Source: Bolinopsis microptera (Eukaryota > Ctenophora > Tentaculata > Lobata > Bolinopsidae). From it: a stretch of 64,000 bases of DNA. The translations under genes were made by a program, and so were the position numbers. The notes under the pieces were generated by a model. It had not been told where the DNA came from. It worked only from the letters and a program-made list of their open reading frames with translations, and did not search any database. The stretch lies in NCBI RefSeq assembly GCF_026151205.1, contig NC_087081.1:13598340-13662339 (forward strand), written 5' to 3'. Shown in pieces: positions 59,464 through 64,000 of this stretch. Positions within the stretch are counted from its first letter, which is position 1; the number at the start of each line of letters is the position of its first letter.

Positions 59464-60807
59464 ATGACTGTACATCACCCAAGTCCCGATTTAATGTTCC
59501 AGTATACTAAATATTCCAGTAAAATAATAAATGATAAATTTAATTCAGGAATGGTCCTCGAGGACGAATCCGAAATAACGCCCTGTCCAAAAACTACAAG
59601 ATGGACCAAACGAGACTACAGTCTCCTTGTATTAGCGATGATGGTCAAGTTTGGGGATGCAGTGGAAATGTATTTGCCTGGAGTGATCACACAAAAAGTA
59701 GCCTGTGAGCTGGATGTCTCATTTTTCCAGGAGGGGACTCTTTCTATCACCTTCTATGTCTTTATGGGTGTAGCTACACTAGCTGCTGTACCGTTGGCGA
59801 ATAAAATTGGAGATAAAACCACTTTGCTCTGTTCACTGTATGGCTCCATATTTTTTACCATATTCTGCGCATTGGTCCCAAATTATTATACTTTTCTACT
59901 TTCTAGAGCTCTCATAGGGCTGGGCTGTGGGTTGAACTTGACAATAATTGGAGTCTTTGGTGCTAAAAATATATCTTCCAAGGAGAATCTACCAACATTT
60001 TCTTTCATCCAAGGTAGCATAGCATTTACTTTCGGATGCGCATGGGCTCCGCTGCTGGGTTGGCTGCTTCTTGATACACTAGGCTGGCGGGTGTTTGTCC
60101 TCTTAACATCCATTCCTTTGTTCATCCCACCAATAATCATGCTACATTTTTTCGACGAAGAAGATGAAACTACTGGAAGTGAATCAACGAGCCTACTCAA
60201 GAATCAAAATGAATCTGTCGAAAACTTTCCTGTGAGAGTTCTAAAGGCGAGCATTTTCGGGGGCTTTAGACACTTCATAGGATATGGAAGTATCATGCTT
60301 CTTCCAATGATCATCAGAAATTACAATTTATCCGATAAATCTGTAGGTGCCGATAAATGTGAGGAAGTTGTACATGGAGATCAATATATGATCCTTGCTG
60401 CGGTAAATGGCCTTGCTAATATCCTGGGACGGCCGATTGGATTTTTTCTTAGACCACACTTCAAGTTTATGCCTCTCCAAACCACATTTATGCTTGGTTT
60501 TGCCATATCTTACGGGATCATCCTAGCAAGACCTGGTTTACTTTTTGAATCTATAATGATGGGAATAGGGAAATTATGCTATTCTATGGGAGGAGCAGAG
60601 CAAAGCATCCTGCATTACGATGTAGACTATTTTGGACTCTCAGGATTGTCTTTGGGTGGTTCCCTGATGTTTTTGGGCTGCACAGTGGGTACTGTAATAA
60701 GTACCACTCTCGCTGTTTTCATTGATCCTTATCATGCTGTTATGGTAGGTTTAATTGTTAGTCTTGCACAGGTCGCTGTCATCTATTCATTCCATGAACG
60801 GAAGTGA
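59464..60807 (+). CDS. MFS transporter, SV2/SVOP-like (447 aa, intronless)
   Basis: A multi-pass membrane transporter of the major facilitator superfamily. About 12 hydrophobic segments are visible. TM1 carries GDAVEMYLPGV (64-74), close to the acidic TM1 motif of the SV2/SVOP and related organic-ion/sugar branch; a degenerate loop 2-3 motif is PLANKIGDKTTLL (110-122); TM4 has SRALIGLGCG (147-156); GWR follows TM6 entry at 207-209; the central loop is acidic (FDEEDETTGSE, about 230-240). Substrate cannot be inferred. The gene has no introns in a window where other genes are split, suggesting retroposition. The first ATG lies 2 nt after a TTAA-flanked fold-back element, so either the transcript starts within that element or a later Met (residue 11 or 30) is the real start; both remain possible because the N-terminal 45 residues are not conserved-looking. 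AATAAA follows at 61168. Confidence 0.88.
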   Translation: MTVHHPSPDLMFQYTKYSSKIINDKFNSGMVLEDESEITPCPKTTRWTKRDYSLLVLAMMVKFGDAVEMYLPGVITQKVACELDVSFFQEGTLSITFYVFMGVATLAAVPLANKIGDKTTLLCSLYGSIFFTIFCALVPNYYTFLLSRALIGLGCGLNLTIIGVFGAKNISSKENLPTFSFIQGSIAFTFGCAWAPLLGWLLLDTLGWRVFVLLTSIPLFIPPIIMLHFFDEEDETTGSESTSLLKNQNESVENFPVRVLKASIFGGFRHFIGYGSIMLLPMIIRNYNLSDKSVGADKCEEVVHGDQYMILAAVNGLANILGRPIGFFLRPHFKFMPLQTTFMLGFAISYGIILARPGLLFESIMMGIGKLCYSMGGAEQSILHYDVDYFGLSGLSLGGSLMFLGCTVGTVISTTLAVFIDPYHAVMVGLIVSLAQVAVIYSFHERK

Positions 60808-62320
60808 TTGAAGGCTTGATAACAGACTTTGAAGGGACTATCTTCAAAACGTGATAACATAACAGTTTTGGTTATTTCAAGAATATTCAGGTAGTATTTG
60901 TCCTCATGTGATTGCATAATCCTTAACATTTGTTATATCCGATTGAATTCTTAAGAAATCTGGTAACACTGTCCTAATTCTGGATAACTTTTTGTCCAAA
61001 CTTGGTAAATGGGTTTTGAACTTTTTCGAGCTTTCTTATAAGGAATTCAGGGGATCATGTGAATTGTGAATCTTGTGATTATGTGGTATTATAATTTATA
61101 GAATTGATTTATTCTGTTTGAGTGGATTTAATATTTCTACGTCATACTCATGAGTATGAATATTCTCAATAAATGTATTTAATTGTAGTTATGAAAATAG
61201 TAGTTGTACGAGGCTAATACAGAAGCCACACAAAGCTAACAGCTTTCCTGAACATAAAATTAGATTGCCGGACTTCAATTTTCCGTGAGGGCAGATACTG
61301 TTTAACTCACCCTTAGCACATTTCTGCATCAGCTGTAACCGTTTATAGTATTACCTTGTCTTTGAGTATTTGCCATACGTTTCAAGGAAAAGAAGAAAAT
61401 CGCGATAATTTAGGAAGAATATTTAATCTATTTTGCTCTGTAGCAAGTTTAACTGGACAAGGACAAAAGGAAATCGCGATTATTTTGACCAGAAATCGCG
61501 GCGCCGCGATTCATGGTCGCGGTCCACGGTTCATGCTACCCTGATCGCATTATGAGCCTAAATGTTTTTGGTTTTCTGGTAATATTTAGGTAGTTAATCC
61601 TGTCTAGATTTGATCATGTGGGGCCTGACTGCTATGATCGCTGCCTATGAATCTGAGAAGAATGTGATACATCCTGGTTCCTTTATAGCGTTTACTATCT
61701 ACTAGCGTGTTATTGCACATTGAGCTGCTGAGTGCTGTTTTGTCTGTTGCCGATCGGGAGAGACTCAAGGATCGAGGGACAATAGTCTTACATGTTCTGG
61801 AATTGCCGTTCACACTTCACACACTACACATTCTCGACAATTTCCAGTCCCATACTATTACTACACGCTACACGTTCTTAAATGTTATCAAGTGTCTAAA
61901 CGCACTCCATGCCATGTGATGATAGGAAGCGGGAGCTCTGCCTTCAGAGGTACATATCGACATGTTTTCAAGGTTTTTCTAGTAACTACTTTTGTTCATG
62001 CTACCCTGATCATTATTAGCCGAAAATGTTTTTTCGATTTTCGGAGTCAATATCTACATTCGGCTTTGGACGTTTTTGGTTCCATATACAGTGGGGAGGG
62101 GGGGGGGGGCCAAAAGTCAGTTTTATAGTTTTATAGTTTTGATACTTTCAACACTACTATATAACAAATAATTTGAGGTCCCAATGTCAAAGCGATAGAA
62201 GAGACTATGACGTGACCGTTTGTATCCTAAGCAACGCATCTACTTCCTGGGCTACAGTATTGACTTCGCCATTTTCTCCTCCCTCACCGCCATTTTCTCC
62301 TCCCTCTTCCTCACATCACT
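60808..62320. other. Non-coding DNA between transporter and AlkB-SGNH gene
   Basis: No gene is supported. It contains the transporter 3' UTR with a polyadenylation signal at 61168-61173, short open frames of 60-80 codons without motifs, and a G run near 62095-62109. Confidence 0.5.
61168..61173 (+). terminator. Polyadenylation signal of the MFS transporter
   Basis: AATAAA 361 nt after the stop codon, in an AT-rich context. It is the first canonical hexamer I saw downstream. Confidence 0.5.
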
Positions 62321-63703
62321 ATGGATCTGAATTCTGTTACCAATGTTTTAAACTCGTTTTCATTAAATGAGCTGAAAGCTCTCAAGGCCAGTGTTGAGAA
62401 TGTCATGAAACTTAAGAGAAATTCTGTTAAATGCGAGGACTTCTTGGAGTTGCATTCAGATTTTGTTCAGAACAAGAGTGTTCAACATGGCACGTTGATG
62501 TCTGAACTTGAAACACTTATGGCCAAGCAAACTGCTGTGAAAACTGCCACAAAGTGGCTCACTTCGACTGGAGAAGAATATGTATGGTCTTCCTCAAATG
62601 GACACACCACGACTAAGGAGCCAATCGATATTTTAAATTATCCTGGGATATCAGAGCTTAGGCATGATATCAACTCCAAGTTTGGCTGCAAGCTAAACTC
62701 ATGCCTAGCAAGCATGTACAAGTCTGGTTCTTGTGCAACTAGGTACCACAACGACGACGAGGTGTCTCTTGACCAGTCGCAAGGTATTTATGTAGTTTCA
62801 TTTGGAGCTGAGAGGACCATCGACATAATTCCAGAAAATGGGGATAAGCGATGTAACAGTAAATGCTATATCACCCCAAAGGACTGTAGTTTGTATATTA
62901 TGAAACCGGGGTGTCAGGAATATTGTCTTCACAAGGTTCGTGCAGAGAGCTCAGTTAAGGGGACTCGGTATAGCTTATCTTTTCGCTGCCAGATACCGAA
63001 GACAGATACAAATGTAGTCAAGGAGCAGATTGCCCGCACTACAATTCCTATGCCGCCCACCACCACCTCAACACCAACCCTTAACTACCGAAATACTCCA
63101 AGAAAACCGAAGAGCAGGAAAACCACTGTCCTGTTTGGTACGTCAATGACAAAATTCGTACGGACAAATAAGTTGGGATTCCGGGGAAGGAAAGTAATCA
63201 ATGTGTCTCAAAGTGGTGCAAAAATTAGAGACATCACTGAAAACATTCATAATTTTCATAAAACTCATGCAGCTGCAGAAGCTGACGATATTGAAAAAAT
63301 TATATTGAGTGTTGGTACAAATGACATTAAACATTCTAAGTATGGGGTTCAGTTCCTTAGGAAGTATCTTACTGAATTAATTGACACCACTAAGCAGTTA
63401 TTTCCCGCTGCAATTATAATTATCCAATGTTGTCTTCCTATTAAATGGTTATATTCCTACATAGCAAAGAATGTTCTAGATTTTAATAATCTACTTAAAG
63501 ACTTATGCCTAAATAATAATTGCGTGTTCTTAGACTGTTTCTCAGTCTTTTTAACTCGAGACTTTAGATCATGTAATGAACTTCTATACCATGATTGGCT
63601 TCATCTCAACATGAGAGGAGTAGGTTTACTGTCCACTTGGCTTAAGTTTGTTGTAAACGAACACAGTTTTGACAGGGTTGTAAATAATCTTCTGGGAATT
63701 TAA
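62321..63703 (+). CDS. AlkB-like 2OG-Fe(II) dioxygenase fused to SGNH hydrolase (460 aa)
   Basis: Intronless. Residues 1-85: helical N-terminus without recognised domain. Residues about 100-225: AlkB-like fold, with the iron ligands H143 and D145 (RYHNDDE), the following IYVVSFGAERTI strand, the distal H204, and R216/R222 in GTRYSLSFR, the 2-oxoglutarate-binding RxxxxxR pattern. Residues 226-265: Pro/Thr-rich linker. Residues about 268-445: SGNH/GDSL hydrolase with block I LFGTS (S275), block III GTND (N334) and block V DWLH (D425, H428). AlkB domains reverse nucleic-acid methylation; SGNH esterase domains occur in the first ORF of several LINE retrotransposon families. The fusion, the lack of introns and an open frame starting 97 nt downstream suggest ORF1 of a non-LTR element, but a host gene is not excluded. 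All catalytic positions are intact. Confidence 0.8.
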   Translation: MDLNSVTNVLNSFSLNELKALKASVENVMKLKRNSVKCEDFLELHSDFVQNKSVQHGTLMSELETLMAKQTAVKTATKWLTSTGEEYVWSSSNGHTTTKEPIDILNYPGISELRHDINSKFGCKLNSCLASMYKSGSCATRYHNDDEVSLDQSQGIYVVSFGAERTIDIIPENGDKRCNSKCYITPKDCSLYIMKPGCQEYCLHKVRAESSVKGTRYSLSFRCQIPKTDTNVVKEQIARTTIPMPPTTTSTPTLNYRNTPRKPKSRKTTVLFGTSMTKFVRTNKLGFRGRKVINVSQSGAKIRDITENIHNFHKTHAAAEADDIEKIILSVGTNDIKHSKYGVQFLRKYLTELIDTTKQLFPAAIIIIQCCLPIKWLYSYIAKNVLDFNNLLKDLCLNNNCVFLDCFSVFLTRDFRSCNELLYHDWLHLNMRGVGLLSTWLKFVVNEHSFDRVVNNLLGI

Positions 63704-63800
63704 ATCTTTGATCTTTTCTTCCATTTAATATTTTGATTAAGACGTTGCGCCTAAAATTAAAACTCAAACAAATCTCTGATTTAATCTTTTTCTCAATTTT

Positions 63801-64000
63801 ATGCCTCCCATTTCAGGTACATTCGGTCACTGTCCATTTTCCAATATGTTAGACAATGAATCGTTTAGACTTAGAATAGGTCTTTTTGCATGCAAAAGGC
63901 CTCGTACACAGTCAAGAAATGCACTTATACATATCAACACGTTTATACCTAACAAAATTTACACATTTAAGTCTCCATACACCCCACACATCAACTACAA
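63801..64000 (+). CDS. Partial open frame at window end (possible ORF2)
   Basis: An ATG at 63801, 97 nt after the AlkB-SGNH stop codon, opens a frame that stays open for the last 66 codons (MPPISGTFGHCPFSNMLDNE and on). No domain can be recognised in this length. The position fits the second ORF of a non-LTR retrotransposon, which would encode endonuclease and reverse transcriptase, but this is a guess from arrangement only. Confidence 0.3.
   Translation, partial: MPPISGTFGHCPFSNMLDNESFRLRIGLFACKRPRTQSRNALIHINTFIPNKIYTFKSPYTPHINY

Noticed and set aside
59886-60200. Antisense frame within the transporter
   Set aside because: Shadow of the MFS coding sequence; no motif of its own.

Overview
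The window is animal (metazoan) nuclear DNA. Genes are split by short GT-AG introns, the non-coding DNA is AT-rich and full of minisatellites and fold-back elements, and the recognisable proteins are animal ones: three innexins (gap-junction channel subunits), the ciliary protein IFT57 and an SV2/SVOP-like MFS transporter. Innexins point to a non-vertebrate animal. The divergent first extracellular loop (SEDYCWTQGLYT) makes an early-branching lineage such as a ctenophore plausible, but that is inference and a similarity search would be needed to place it.

Layout. 1-1658: no convincing gene. 1659-9154 (+): innexin A, 9 exons, 399 aa, with a mariner-type element and a fold-back in intron 3. 9155-19783: intergenic, including a 67-copy, 50-bp satellite (15591-18940) with higher-order structure. 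19784-22089 (+): innexin B, 6 exons, 432 aa, the most divergent copy. 22090-31465: intergenic, with clustered CACGTG/CCAAT motifs and several minisatellites. 31466-44883 (+): innexin C, the most unusual locus. It has two interchangeable 126-nt exons for extracellular loop 1 and three successive, phase-matched terminal exons for the cytoplasmic tail, so up to 2 x 3 protein forms. Its introns hold a TIR element carrying a tRNA-derived SINE, a CACGTG/CRE motif cluster followed by a probable mucin-like gene, a 1.4-kb TTAA-flanked palindrome and a 31-bp minisatellite. 44884-51233: repeat-rich DNA with several nested inverted-repeat elements. 51234-56579 (-): IFT57, 11 exons found, first exon not located; a single-exon cysteine-rich membrane protein gene lies in one intron on the same strand. 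56580-59463: fold-back elements. 59464-60807 (+): intronless MFS transporter starting 2 nt after a TTAA-flanked fold-back. 62321-63703 (+): intronless AlkB-like dioxygenase fused to an SGNH hydrolase domain, probably ORF1 of a mobile element, followed by an open frame that runs off the window.

How the genes relate. The three innexins are tandem paralogues on one strand. A and C share nearly identical nucleotide stretches in the TM2 and EC2 exons, which suggests recent duplication or gene conversion. Gap-junction channels pair through the extracellular loops and are gated and trafficked partly through the C-terminal tail. Innexin C appears built to vary exactly those two parts by alternative exon choice; this is the observation I consider most worth following. 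IFT57 (cilia), the transporter and the AlkB-SGNH ORF have no evident functional link to the innexins.
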